Of a stretch of DNA of 64,000 nucleotides, positions 1 to 7,308 are shown piece after piece. The position numbers were made by a program, and so were the translations under genes. The notes beneath the pieces were generated by a model. That model ran no database searches and was not told the DNA's origin. It was given only the letters and a program-made list of their open reading frames with translations. Position 1 is the first letter of the stretch. Each line of letters begins with the position of its first letter. Origin of the DNA: Lentzea californiensis (GTDB lineage: Bacteria > Actinomycetota > Actinomycetes > Mycobacteriales > Pseudonocardiaceae); assembly GCF_024648825.1 (NCBI RefSeq), contig NZ_JANBBE010000008.1, positions 186,001-250,000 of the forward strand. Direction: 5' to 3'.

Positions 1-72
1 GGCTGGCTGATCCTGCGCATGCGCAACTCCCCTCCGCCGGACTCGGGATGGGACGACGGCGCGCAGGTGTGA
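1..72 (+). CDS. C-terminal end of a truncated protein
   Basis: The first 23 codons are open and end at a TGA (70-72). The tail contains a short hydrophobic stretch followed by a basic then acidic, proline-containing end. The start lies outside the window, so the product cannot be named. It could be the cytoplasmic end of a membrane protein, but that is only a guess from the hydrophobic-then-charged pattern. Confidence 0.45.
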   Translation, partial: GWLILRMRNSPPPDSGWDDGAQV

Positions 73-89
73 CACGTCACGACTTCGTT

Positions 90-132
90 GATAACGACGT
101 GATAACGGCCACTCAAACCTTCAGATAACGAT
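90..132. promoter_or_regulatory. Three GATAACG direct repeats
   Basis: The heptamer GATAACG occurs at 90-96, 101-107 and 124-130, so the first two lie 11 bp apart on one helix face and the third 23 bp further on. They sit just upstream of the small ORF at 139. Repeats of this type are typical of activator or repressor boxes, but the regulator is unknown. Confidence 0.35.
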
Positions 133-138
133 TGGGTC

Positions 139-264
139 ATGCCTACCGTGTGGGACATGGACCAGATGCAGCACCTGATGATGGCCCGTGCCATGGCGAC
201 CCTGAGCAAGAAGGACGCGGCCAAGCGCCGTCGTCCGCGTATCCTGCGCCTGCTCGGCCGCTAG
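139..264 (+). CDS. Small basic hypothetical protein, 41 aa
   Basis: An ATG ORF of 41 codons whose third codon positions are strongly GC, as in real genes here. The N-terminal half is methionine-rich and probably helical; the C-terminal half is strongly basic with an RRRPR run. There is no clear Shine-Dalgarno sequence, but three GATAACG repeats lie just upstream and a perfect hairpin just downstream, which gives it the layout of a short transcription unit. No family recognised; the basic tail could contact nucleic acid or membrane, but that is speculation. Confidence 0.45.
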   Translation: MPTVWDMDQMQHLMMARAMATLSKKDAAKRRRPRILRLLGR

Positions 265-276
265 CTCCCTCAGACC

Positions 277-325
277 GAGTGTTCGCGGCGAGCGAACAAC
301 CCCGACGAGCTCGCCGCGAACACTC
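277..325. terminator. 17-bp perfect hairpin, bidirectional terminator
   Basis: Arms 277-293 and 309-325 are exact reverse complements with a 15-base loop. A T-rich run (ttcttcttcttc) follows on the + strand. It lies between the small + gene ending at 264 and the - gene ending at 324, so it probably terminates both. Confidence 0.7.
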
Positions 326-539
326 ATTTCTTCTTCTTCAGCGCTTCCGGCTTGTGGACCGCGTCCCTGCCGCTCTTCGCGCTCTCCACGCGGTACTGGG
401 GCTCCTCCTTCGAGGCCTTCACCTTGCGCCCCGCCGCCTCCTTCTCCGTGGTGATCTCTTCCTTCACCTCGCCGTGGGTCTTCGAGCCGTGGCTCGACCA
501 CTCGACCTCGTCGCCTGGCTTGTAAGGATGCTTCGTCAT
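324..539 (-). CDS. DUF2945 (HVA1/TUDOR-like) protein
   Basis: 71 residues, starting at ATG 539. The N-terminus (KPGDEVEWSSHGSKTHGEV) is the signature of the small DUF2945 'hypervirulence-associated TUDOR domain' family, followed by a charged segment and a lysine-rich tail ending KKKK. The family's function is not established; the fold suggests binding to a ligand or nucleic acid. It is transcribed divergently from the DUF3140 gene at 594. Actinobacteria often carry DUF2945 and DUF3140 genes side by side, which supports both calls. Confidence 0.75.
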   Translation of the reverse strand: MTKHPYKPGDEVEWSSHGSKTHGEVKEEITTEKEAAGRKVKASKEEPQYRVESAKSGRDAVHKPEALKKKK

Positions 540-593
540 GCCCGCGGGGTACCCCCGACCGGACGAGTCGATCCGTCCAGGAGGAGGACACCA

Positions 594-923
594 GTGAGCG
601 ACGACCACGAGCAGATCCGGAAGGACTTCGGCGAGGCGGTCAACATGACCGCGTCGGAGCTGGAGAAGTGGCTCGGCACCGACGAGTCCAAGGAGGTCGG
701 CGACAAGTCGTCCGGGGAGTCGACCGGGCACGCGTCAGGCCGCCGCATCGTCACGTTGCTGAAGACGAAGCGCGACGACCTGACCGACAGCGACTACCAG
801 CACATGCGCAAGGTCGTCGGTTACGTGCATCGCCACCTCGCACAGCGGCCCTCCGGCGACGTCGAGGACAGCCGCTGGCGCCACTCGCTGATGAACTGGG
901 GCAACGACCCGCTCAAGAGCTAG
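594..923 (+). CDS. DUF3140 family protein
   Basis: 109 residues from GTG 594, preceded by a strong gaggagga ribosome site at 581-588. The pattern NMTASELEKWLGTDESK, then GESTGHASGRRIV, then HMRKVVGYVHRHLAQRP and a final WRHSLMNWGNDPLK is characteristic of DUF3140. The family is soluble and uncharacterised. The TAG stop overlaps the stop of the convergent ROK kinase gene by a few bases. Confidence 0.8.
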   Translation: MSDDHEQIRKDFGEAVNMTASELEKWLGTDESKEVGDKSSGESTGHASGRRIVTLLKTKRDDLTDSDYQHMRKVVGYVHRHLAQRPSGDVEDSRWRHSLMNWGNDPLKS

Positions 924-1903
924 GCGCGGCGCGAGTGGTTCTTGGCTCGTGAGGCCAACTGGCCCGCCATCTCGCGAGCCAGGGTCGCCGCGCCCACGAT
1001 GCCCGCGTCGTCACCGAGCTGGGCGGTGCGGATGCGGGCCAGGGGCCGGTGGCCGGCTCCCGTCACCACGGCGGAGTAGTGCTCGCGGGCGTCGTCGAGG
1101 AACAGCGGTGCCGAGGTCGACACGCCTCCCCCGATGACGATCACCTCGGGGTCGTAGACGTCGGCGACCAGCGCCAGGCCCTCGCCGAGCCAGCGGGCCA
1201 GGTCGGCCATCGCGCGCTTGGCCAGCGGGTCGCCGTCGCGGGCGGCCCCGGCCACCCGGCGGCCGGTCACCGCTCGGGAGTCGCCTGCCGCCTCGCGGGC
1301 CAGGACGGTCGAGACGCCGGGGTGCTTGGCGAGCAGTTCGACGGCGGTCGCGCTCAGGGCCGTGCCGCTGCAGTAGCGCTCCCAGCAGCCGTTCTTGCCG
1401 CACGGGCAAGGGCGGCCGTTGGGGACGACGCGCAGGTGGCCCAGTTCGGGGGCCACGCCGTAGGCGCCGCGGAAGACCTCGCCGTTGAGCAGCAGCGCGG
1501 CGCCGATGCCCGTGCCGATGGCGACGAGGACGGCGGTCTTGGCCCCCTGGGCCGCGCCGAAGCGGTGTTCGGCCAGGGCGGCGGCGTTCGCGTCGTGTTC
1601 CAGGACGACCGGCATGCCCAGGCGGTCGCTCATGCGGTCGGCCACGTCCGCCTGCCGCCACGCCAGGTGGGGCGCGAAACGGACCGTGCGGCGGTCTGAG
1701 GCGATGAAGCCCGCCACGGCGAGACCGACGGCGCTCACGGTGTGGCGGTCCGCCACCTCCTCCACGGCGGCGACGATCGCGTCTTCGAGGGCGCGTTCGC
1801 CCGCGGGCGTGGGGGCGCGTGAGGTGTCCAGGACCGAGCCGCGCGGGTCCACGACACCGGCGCGCACGCTGGTGCCACCGATGTCCACTCCGACGGTGAG
1901 CAC
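920..1903 (-). CDS. ROK family glucokinase
   Basis: 327 residues. The N-terminal phosphate-binding loop reads VGVDIGGTSVRAGVV, and the zinc site and ROK signature follow as CPCGKNGCWERYCSG near the middle; GTGIGAALLLNG and a late GGGVS motif complete the actin-like ATPase fold. It probably phosphorylates glucose (or another hexose) with ATP in the cytoplasm. The GTG start overlaps the TAG of the upstream gene (1903-1905), indicating translational coupling. Substrate specificity between glucose and N-acylmannosamine cannot be fixed from sequence alone. Confidence 0.85.
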   Translation of the reverse strand: MLTVGVDIGGTSVRAGVVDPRGSVLDTSRAPTPAGERALEDAIVAAVEEVADRHTVSAVGLAVAGFIASDRRTVRFAPHLAWRQADVADRMSDRLGMPVVLEHDANAAALAEHRFGAAQGAKTAVLVAIGTGIGAALLLNGEVFRGAYGVAPELGHLRVVPNGRPCPCGKNGCWERYCSGTALSATAVELLAKHPGVSTVLAREAAGDSRAVTGRRVAGAARDGDPLAKRAMADLARWLGEGLALVADVYDPEVIVIGGGVSTSAPLFLDDAREHYSAVVTGAGHRPLARIRTAQLGDDAGIVGAATLAREMAGQLASRAKNHSRRA

Positions 1904-2253
1904 TATTCGGACTTCCTGACGACCTTGATGTGCTGCACGCGCTGCCCGGCGTCGGGAGCCGGTTCGTCCCCGGCGGGCGGTGACGGCTGCGGGGTGCCGG
2001 GCTCGCGCAGGGCCGCCCGCAGCACCGCGACGAGGCCCGCCGCGTGTTCGGCGGCCTTCGCGGCCAGTTCGGAGCGGTCGCCGCGCAGCAGGGCCACGCC
2101 GTTGCACAACGGGCACCATCCGCACGTCTCGGGCGTGTGCGTGCCGTCGCCGGCCTCGGAGACGCGCTGCAGCCACGGCTGCATGCGCTCGGCGGCCGTG
2201 TCGATGAGCAGCCGCAGCTCCTCGGCGAGCTTGCCGGTGTTGTCCTGGGTCAT
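1903..2253 (-). CDS. Conserved actinobacterial Cys-rich protein
   Basis: 116 residues. A helical N-terminal segment is followed by CGWCPLCNGVALLRGD, a pair of Cys-x-x-Cys-like motifs that could bind metal, then an Ala-rich helix and a proline-rich acidic linker. Proteins of this layout occur in actinobacteria next to the ArsA-like ATPase and the ROK kinase; no function is known to me. It is the middle gene of a leftward operon and its stop overlaps the kinase start. Confidence 0.7.
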   Translation of the reverse strand: MTQDNTGKLAEELRLLIDTAAERMQPWLQRVSEAGDGTHTPETCGWCPLCNGVALLRGDRSELAAKAAEHAAGLVAVLRAALREPGTPQPSPPAGDEPAPDAGQRVQHIKVVRKSE

Positions 2254-2267
2254 CTACTAGCTCCTGA

Positions 2268-3476
2268 TCAGCGCCACAGGGACGGGTCCGGCCGGAATCC
2301 CACCGTCACGCCACCCGAGTCCATCTCCGCACCGGTGACGATGCAGCGCCGCAACAACGACGGCAGCGCCACGAGCCGGCGCCGGCCGTCGACGGTCAGC
2401 GCCAGGTCGTCGCTCACGCGCGCGAGGTCCAGCTCCGTGTCGTCGGACAGCGGCAACGCGATCCGCAGCGAGTACCGGGCGTCGAGTCCGCGCCCGCTGC
2501 CCGACACCTCCAGCAACGACTCCGACACCGCCGCACCCGGCAGCGGGTCCGAATCGCCGTAGAGCTGCTCGGCGACCTCCAGCAGCGCCGGCACGCCCAC
2601 GGGCTCCGACGCGCGGTGGTCGACCGTGCGGATCTCGCCGATCCCGGTCAGTTCGGCCAGCACGGCGTCCTGCTCCTGCCGGCGGGTGCGCAGCCAGGAG
2701 GCGGCGGCACCGCGCGCGGCACCCGGCGAGGGCACCAGCCGGTTCGCGATCACACTGTCGACCCGGATTCCCTGCAGCGCCAACGCCGTCAGCGTGCGGC
2801 GGGTCTCGGCGGCGACGACGCGTTCAGGCGTCAGCACGAGCCGCACCGAGCACGACGACGAGTCCGCGAGCATCGAGCGCAACGCGTCCAGCCGCTCGGC
2901 GAGGCGGCTCAGCGCGTCGGCCGTCGCGTCCCACTTCTCGACGGACCCGGTGCCCGCGACACCCGCGAGGAGCCCGCGCACCACGCGCCGGTGGGTGGGG
3001 AAGAGCCGTTCGAGGTAGCCCGCGAACGCCTCGGGCAGCGACAGCAGCCGCAACGTCTCCGCGGTCGGCCCGCAGTCGACGACCACGACCTCCCACGGCC
3101 CGGACGCGGCGAGCCGCCGCACCTCCGCCAGCGCGAGGAGCTCCTCGACGCCCGGCAGCACGGTCAGTTCCTCGGCGTCGAGCTCGTCGACGCCGGCGCC
3201 CGCCAGCACGGTCCGCAGGTGCCCGCGCAGGTCGCCCCACGCCTCGTCGACGAGGCCGCGCGGGTCGATCTGGCAGGCGAACAAGCCGGCCGCGCCGTCC
3301 ACTTCGGACGGTTCGGCGCCGAGACGCACGTCGAGCGCGTCGCCCAGCGAGTGCGCGGGATCGGTGGAGACCACGAGCGCCTTGCGGCCGTGCGCGGCCA
3401 GCGAGGCGGCCGTCGCGGCCGACAGCGTCGTCTTGCCGACCCCGCCCTTGCCGGTGAAGAGCAGGACCCGGCTCAA
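2268..3476 (-). CDS. ArsA/GET3-like P-loop ATPase
   Basis: 402 residues beginning RVLLFTGKGGVGKTTLSA, the deviant Walker A (P-loop) of the ArsA/GET3/MinD class, with STDPAHSLGDA as the switch I-like motif and VVVDCGPTAET as Walker B. The C-terminal region (about residues 300-402) resembles the small-heat-shock-like tail of actinobacterial ArsA homologues. The start is TTG 3476, overlapping the TGA of the SRPBCC gene upstream (TTGA). The Rv2184c-like position suggests a housekeeping role, possibly membrane-protein or lipid handling, not arsenite export; no arsenic genes are nearby. Confidence 0.85.
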   Translation of the reverse strand: MSRVLLFTGKGGVGKTTLSAATAASLAAHGRKALVVSTDPAHSLGDALDVRLGAEPSEVDGAAGLFACQIDPRGLVDEAWGDLRGHLRTVLAGAGVDELDAEELTVLPGVEELLALAEVRRLAASGPWEVVVVDCGPTAETLRLLSLPEAFAGYLERLFPTHRRVVRGLLAGVAGTGSVEKWDATADALSRLAERLDALRSMLADSSSCSVRLVLTPERVVAAETRRTLTALALQGIRVDSVIANRLVPSPGAARGAAASWLRTRRQEQDAVLAELTGIGEIRTVDHRASEPVGVPALLEVAEQLYGDSDPLPGAAVSESLLEVSGSGRGLDARYSLRIALPLSDDTELDLARVSDDLALTVDGRRRLVALPSLLRRCIVTGAEMDSGGVTVGFRPDPSLWR

Positions 3477-3913
3477 GCCGCCTTCTCCGCGCGCTTCTTG
3501 AGTTCCTTGAGAGCGGTGTCGAGGATCATCTTCTCGGCCTTGCGGCGGAACAGCCCGATCATCGGGATCACCAGCTGCACCGACAGCGTGTAGGTGACCT
3601 TGGTGCCGGTGCCGGACGGCGTGAGGACGTAGCTGCCCTGCTGCGCCTTCTGCATGGTGCCTTTGACTAGTTCCCACTTCACCGACAGACCGTCGGCGGC
3701 CCAGTCGTACTTCAGGGTGTACTCGTCCTTGACGGGACCCTGGTCGATCGCGAACCGCACCTGCTCGGCACGGCCGTCGTCGCGGGTGCCGAGGACCTCG
3801 ACTTCCTTCATCCCGTTCGCCCAGTCCGGGTACGACGGGAAGTCCGCGATGATCGCCATGATCTTCTCAGGCGGAGCGTCGATGACGATGGACTGAGTGG
3901 ACTCGTCGGCCAT
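3473..3913 (-). CDS. SRPBCC (START-like) lipid-binding protein
   Basis: 146 residues from ATG 3913. The start QSIVIDAPPEKIMAIIADF with PSYPDWANGMKEVEVL is the standard opening of the Rv2185c-type polyketide cyclase/START fold; the C-terminus is a long amphipathic helix ending in Lys/Arg. Proteins of this fold bind hydrophobic ligands in a deep pocket. It is translationally coupled to the ArsA-like ATPase, an association also found in mycobacteria, so the two probably act together. Confidence 0.8.
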   Translation of the reverse strand: MADESTQSIVIDAPPEKIMAIIADFPSYPDWANGMKEVEVLGTRDDGRAEQVRFAIDQGPVKDEYTLKYDWAADGLSVKWELVKGTMQKAQQGSYVLTPSGTGTKVTYTLSVQLVIPMIGLFRRKAEKMILDTALKELKKRAEKAA

Positions 3914-3936
3914 AGACGTGGAGGTTACTCGCGTGG

Positions 3937-4725
3937 CTACCAATTCAGGACGTGAGGCTTGCCGCTGCGCTGGAAGTGCCCGACGTTGACGCACTCGGTG
4001 TAGCCCACGCGCACGCGCCGGGCCAGGGGCTGGTGCACGTGGCCGAACACCGACCAGCGCGGCCGTTCGCGCTGGATCTTCTCCAGCGCGGCCCGTGAAC
4101 CCCACTCGGGACGGCGCGCGACGACGTCGTAGGTCAGTTCCGGGACGAGGGGCGGGATGTGCGTGCACAGCACGTCGACCTGCCCCATCCGGTCGAGCGC
4201 CGACGCCATGTCCTGCTCCGTGCGCAGGTACGGGAACCACGGCGCGTCGGGGTTGCGGACCAGTCCGGGCACCATCAGCCCGCCGCCGGCGAAGCCGAAC
4301 CTGAGCCCGCCGATCTCCGCGGCCTCACCGTCGAGGACGTGCACGCCCGCTCCGGCGAACTGCGGCCACAGGTGCGGACTGTCCACATTGCCCGGTGTCG
4401 CGTACGTCGGCGCGGACATGGCGCTGAACAACGCGTGGTACTGCTCCAGCACCGCTTCCTCGACCACGGAACGGGCGTCGGCGAGACCGTCCCACAGCGA
4501 CCGGATGTAGCTCGCCGTGTCCGCGCGTCTGGTGCCGCGTCGCAGCTCGGCGAAGATCCCGACCTTCTCGGCGCCGAAGACGCGGCCGAGGATCCCCTTG
4601 GAATGGTCGTGGTAGTCGACGAAGTCGATCAGGTCGCCGAGCACGACGAGGGCGTCCGCACCGTCACCGGCGCGCGCGAGCGCCTCCGCGTTGCCGTGCA
4701 CATCGGAAACCACGTGAACCCGCAC
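3937..4725 (-). CDS. Metallophosphoesterase
   Basis: 262 residues. The calcineurin-like metal-binding motifs are visible in order: SDVHGN near the start, GDLIDF, a central PGNVDSP (the GNxD/H position), CTHIPP and finally FGHVHQPLA. It is expected to hydrolyse phosphoesters with two divalent metals in the cytoplasm. Members closely related in sequence act on nucleotides, cyclic nucleotides or UDP-sugar lipids, so the substrate is open. It sits upstream of the SRPBCC-ArsA pair on the same strand, 23 bases away. Confidence 0.85.
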   Translation of the reverse strand: MRVHVVSDVHGNAEALARAGDGADALVVLGDLIDFVDYHDHSKGILGRVFGAEKVGIFAELRRGTRRADTASYIRSLWDGLADARSVVEEAVLEQYHALFSAMSAPTYATPGNVDSPHLWPQFAGAGVHVLDGEAAEIGGLRFGFAGGGLMVPGLVRNPDAPWFPYLRTEQDMASALDRMGQVDVLCTHIPPLVPELTYDVVARRPEWGSRAALEKIQRERPRWSVFGHVHQPLARRVRVGYTECVNVGHFQRSGKPHVLNW

Positions 4726-4783
4726 GGTTCCAACTTAGTTGACGCCGCATGGAGGTGTGCTGCGAGACGCGCGTCAAGCAAGA

Positions 4784-5164
4784 TCACCCGTGCGGCGGGC
4801 AGCCGGCCGGACGACCGTCCTCCAGGGTCAGCTTGAGCCCGAGCGAGACCGACTTCGCGTCGAGCTGACGCCGCTGCACCTCACGGCGGGCGTTGCGCGG
4901 TGTGAGGGACCCCGAGGGCGGATCAGCGCGGAGGAAGTAGTGCAGCACGGTGCCGTCGAGCATGGGCTCGAGCCAGATCTCCATGGTGCCGACGAGCGCG
5001 CCTCCGACCGTCCAGCGCAGGCCCTCGTCACCCCTGTCGGCGTAGACGGCGAGCTCCAGATCAGGCCAGAACTCCCGCCACGAGGAGGGCGAGCTGAAGG
5101 CGGCGGCGACCACTCCGGGTGGTACCGCGAGGAAAGTCTCGTCGACGACGTCCACGCTGGCCAT
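4784..5164 (-). CDS. SRPBCC family protein (Rv2186c position)
   Basis: 126 residues starting MASVDVVDETFLAVPPGVV. The start, the Trp-rich WREFWPDLELAVYADRG segment and the acidic beta strands fit a START-like hydrophobic-ligand-binding fold, second of two in this cluster. It is transcribed divergently from the acyl-CoA ligase at 5263. In mycobacteria a similar protein is next to FadD15, suggesting a part in lipid metabolism; that link is inference. Confidence 0.65.
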   Translation of the reverse strand: MASVDVVDETFLAVPPGVVAAAFSSPSSWREFWPDLELAVYADRGDEGLRWTVGGALVGTMEIWLEPMLDGTVLHYFLRADPPSGSLTPRNARREVQRRQLDAKSVSLGLKLTLEDGRPAGCPPHG

Positions 5165-5262
5165 GAGGACAAAAGGTAACGGAAGGGCGTACCAGCCTTT
5201 GTATCGCCGGAATCACACGCTAGGTTTCCCCACCAGTAACATTTCACCGTACGGAGGTTGAC

Positions 5263-7059
5263 GTGCGCGAGTTCAGCGTCCCCGCCACGGCCGCAGTGGC
5301 TCCGGAGGAAAACCTCACCGACATGGTGTGGGCCAACGCGGAGCGCTTCGGCAACGCCGTCAGCTTCCGCAGGCAGATCGACGGCACCTGGGTCGACATC
5401 ACCGCGCGTGACTTCGCCGCGCAGGTCATGGCAGTGGCAAAAGGCATGGTCGCAGCCGGGCTGGAGCTCGGCGACCGGGTCGGCTTGGTCTCCAAGACCC
5501 GCTACGAGTGGTCGTTGCTCGACTTCGCCATCTGGGCGGCGGGCGGCGTCGTGGTGCCCATCTACGAGACGTCGTCGGCGGACCAGATCGAGTGGATCCT
5601 GTCCGACTCGGGCGCGACGGCGGTGTTCGTCGAAGCGTCCTCGCACCGAGCGATGGTCGACGACGTCGTCGGCAAGCTCCCCGAACTGCGCCACGTGTGG
5701 CAGATCGACGGAGCGGCCGCCGCGGTCGACGAACTGACCGCGCTCGGTGCCGAGATCACCGACGAGCAGGTGCACGAGCGCCGCGGGCAGGTGAAGGCGG
5801 AGCACACGGCGACGCTGGTCTACACGTCCGGCACCACCGGCCGTCCCAAGGGCTGCACCCTGACGCACCGCAACCTGCTGGCCGAGGTGCGGTCGGCGCT
5901 GTCGCGGTTCCCGGAGATCCTCACGGCCGGCAACTCGCTGCTGCTGTTCCTGCCGCTGGCGCACATCCTGGCGCGTGCACTGGCCGTGGCCTGCGTGTAC
6001 TCGCGGGTCACCATCGGTCACACGGCCGACGTGAAGGACCTCGTCTCCGACCTGGGCCAGTTCCGCCCGACGTTCGTCGTCGCGGTGCCGCGCGTGTTCG
6101 AGAAGGTCTACAACGGCGCGAAGCAGAAGGCGCACGCCGGCGGCAAGGGCAAGATCTTCGACGCCGCCGAGGCCACCTCGGTCGCGTACAGCACCGCGCT
6201 CGACAACGGCGGTCCTGGCCTCGGCCTGCGGATCAAGCACGCCGTGTTCGACAAGCTGGTGTTCACGAAGCTGCGCGCCGCCCTGGGCGGTCGCGCGATC
6301 GCGGCGGTCTCCGGTGGTGCTCCGCTGGGTGCCCGGCTGTCGCACTTCTTCCGCGGTGCGGGCATCCCGGTCTACGAGGGCTACGGCCTGACCGAGACGT
6401 CGGCGGCGGCGTGCGTGACGTTCCGCGGCCAGGAGAAGGTCGGCACGGTCGGCCTGCCGGTGCCCGGCACGTCGGTGAAGATCGCCGAGGACGGCGAGAT
6501 CCTCATCAAGGGCGACATCGTGTTCACCGGCTACTGGAACAACGAGGCCGCCACCAAGGAGGCCTTGGAGGACGGCTGGTTCCACACCGGTGACATCGGC
6601 GAGCTCGACGGCGACGGGTTCCTGAAGATCACGGGCCGCAAGAAGGAGATCATCGTCACCGCCGGTGGCAAGAACGTCTCCCCCGCGCAGCTCGAGGACC
6701 GGATCCGGGCGCACCCGCTGATCTCGCAGTGCATGGTCGTCGGTGACAAGCAGCCGTTCATCGGCGCGCTGATCACGATCGACCCGGAGTTCTTCCCGGC
6801 GTGGAAGGAGTCGCACGGCAAGCCGGCGTCGGCCGAGGTCCCCGACCTGATCGAGGACGCGGACCTGCTGGCCGAGATCCAGGCCGTGGTGGACGACGCG
6901 AACAAGTCGGTGTCCAAGGCCGAGGCGATCCGCAAGTTCCGTGTGCTGCCGGTCGACTTCACGGAGGCGGGCGGCGAGATGACGCCGTCGCTGAAGCTGA
7001 AGCGCTCCGTCGTGGCGACGACCTTCTCGTCCGACATCGACGCGATCTACGCGAAGTAA
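5263..7059 (+). CDS. fadD15: Long-chain fatty-acid--CoA ligase (FadD15-like)
   Basis: 598 residues from GTG 5263, preceded by a good cggagg site. It is an ANL-superfamily adenylating enzyme: the AMP-binding P-loop is YTSGTTGRPKGC, the A5 motif YEGYGLTETSAA, the A7 motif WFHTGDIGELD and the A8/A10 hinge GRKKEIIVTAGGKNVSP with the catalytic lysine in SLKLKR near the C-terminus. It activates long-chain fatty acids with ATP and CoA. Full length and cytoplasmic or membrane-peripheral. Followed by a strong hairpin at 7077-7114. Confidence 0.93.
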   Translation: MREFSVPATAAVAPEENLTDMVWANAERFGNAVSFRRQIDGTWVDITARDFAAQVMAVAKGMVAAGLELGDRVGLVSKTRYEWSLLDFAIWAAGGVVVPIYETSSADQIEWILSDSGATAVFVEASSHRAMVDDVVGKLPELRHVWQIDGAAAAVDELTALGAEITDEQVHERRGQVKAEHTATLVYTSGTTGRPKGCTLTHRNLLAEVRSALSRFPEILTAGNSLLLFLPLAHILARALAVACVYSRVTIGHTADVKDLVSDLGQFRPTFVVAVPRVFEKVYNGAKQKAHAGGKGKIFDAAEATSVAYSTALDNGGPGLGLRIKHAVFDKLVFTKLRAALGGRAIAAVSGGAPLGARLSHFFRGAGIPVYEGYGLTETSAAACVTFRGQEKVGTVGLPVPGTSVKIAEDGEILIKGDIVFTGYWNNEAATKEALEDGWFHTGDIGELDGDGFLKITGRKKEIIVTAGGKNVSPAQLEDRIRAHPLISQCMVVGDKQPFIGALITIDPEFFPAWKESHGKPASAEVPDLIEDADLLAEIQAVVDDANKSVSKAEAIRKFRVLPVDFTEAGGEMTPSLKLKRSVVATTFSSDIDAIYAK

Positions 7060-7076
7060 CAGCAGGTCGAATGCGC

Positions 7077-7114
7077 GAAAGGCCCAGGAGCTAGAGAGTG
7101 CTCCTGGGCCTTTC
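7077..7114 (+). terminator. Terminator after fadD15
   Basis: Perfect 15-bp stem (7077-7091 with 7100-7114, GAAAGGCCCAGGAGC) and an 8-base loop, 18 bases after the fadD15 stop. There is only a short T run, as is usual in actinomycetes. Confidence 0.8.
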
Positions 7115-7210
7115 GACCCCCAGCGATCGTGATCCGCGAACTTTCCGCGGAACCCGAGAAGTGTGTTGCCCCGGCCCCCCGACCGGGACATGAAGAAGAT
7201 TGCCGTACGG

Positions 7211-7262
7211 CGCTGACGTATCGCTGACGCGCCGATGTCACCCGGCGACAGCGCGCTAATAG
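7211..7262 (+). promoter_or_regulatory. Putative AfsR/SARP boxes and promoter
   Basis: CGCTGACG is repeated exactly at 7211-7218 and 7222-7229 (11-bp period), with a degenerate third copy at 7233-7240. A TAATAG hexamer at 7257-7262 could be the -10, which puts the third copy over the -35. SARP/AfsR proteins bind direct repeats with 11- or 22-bp spacing overlapping -35, so this gene may control itself. Confidence 0.4.
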
Positions 7263-7308
7263 GGTGTGAGTCAGACGGGGTAGATCTGGTTCGCGCGAGG
7301 GGTTGGCA

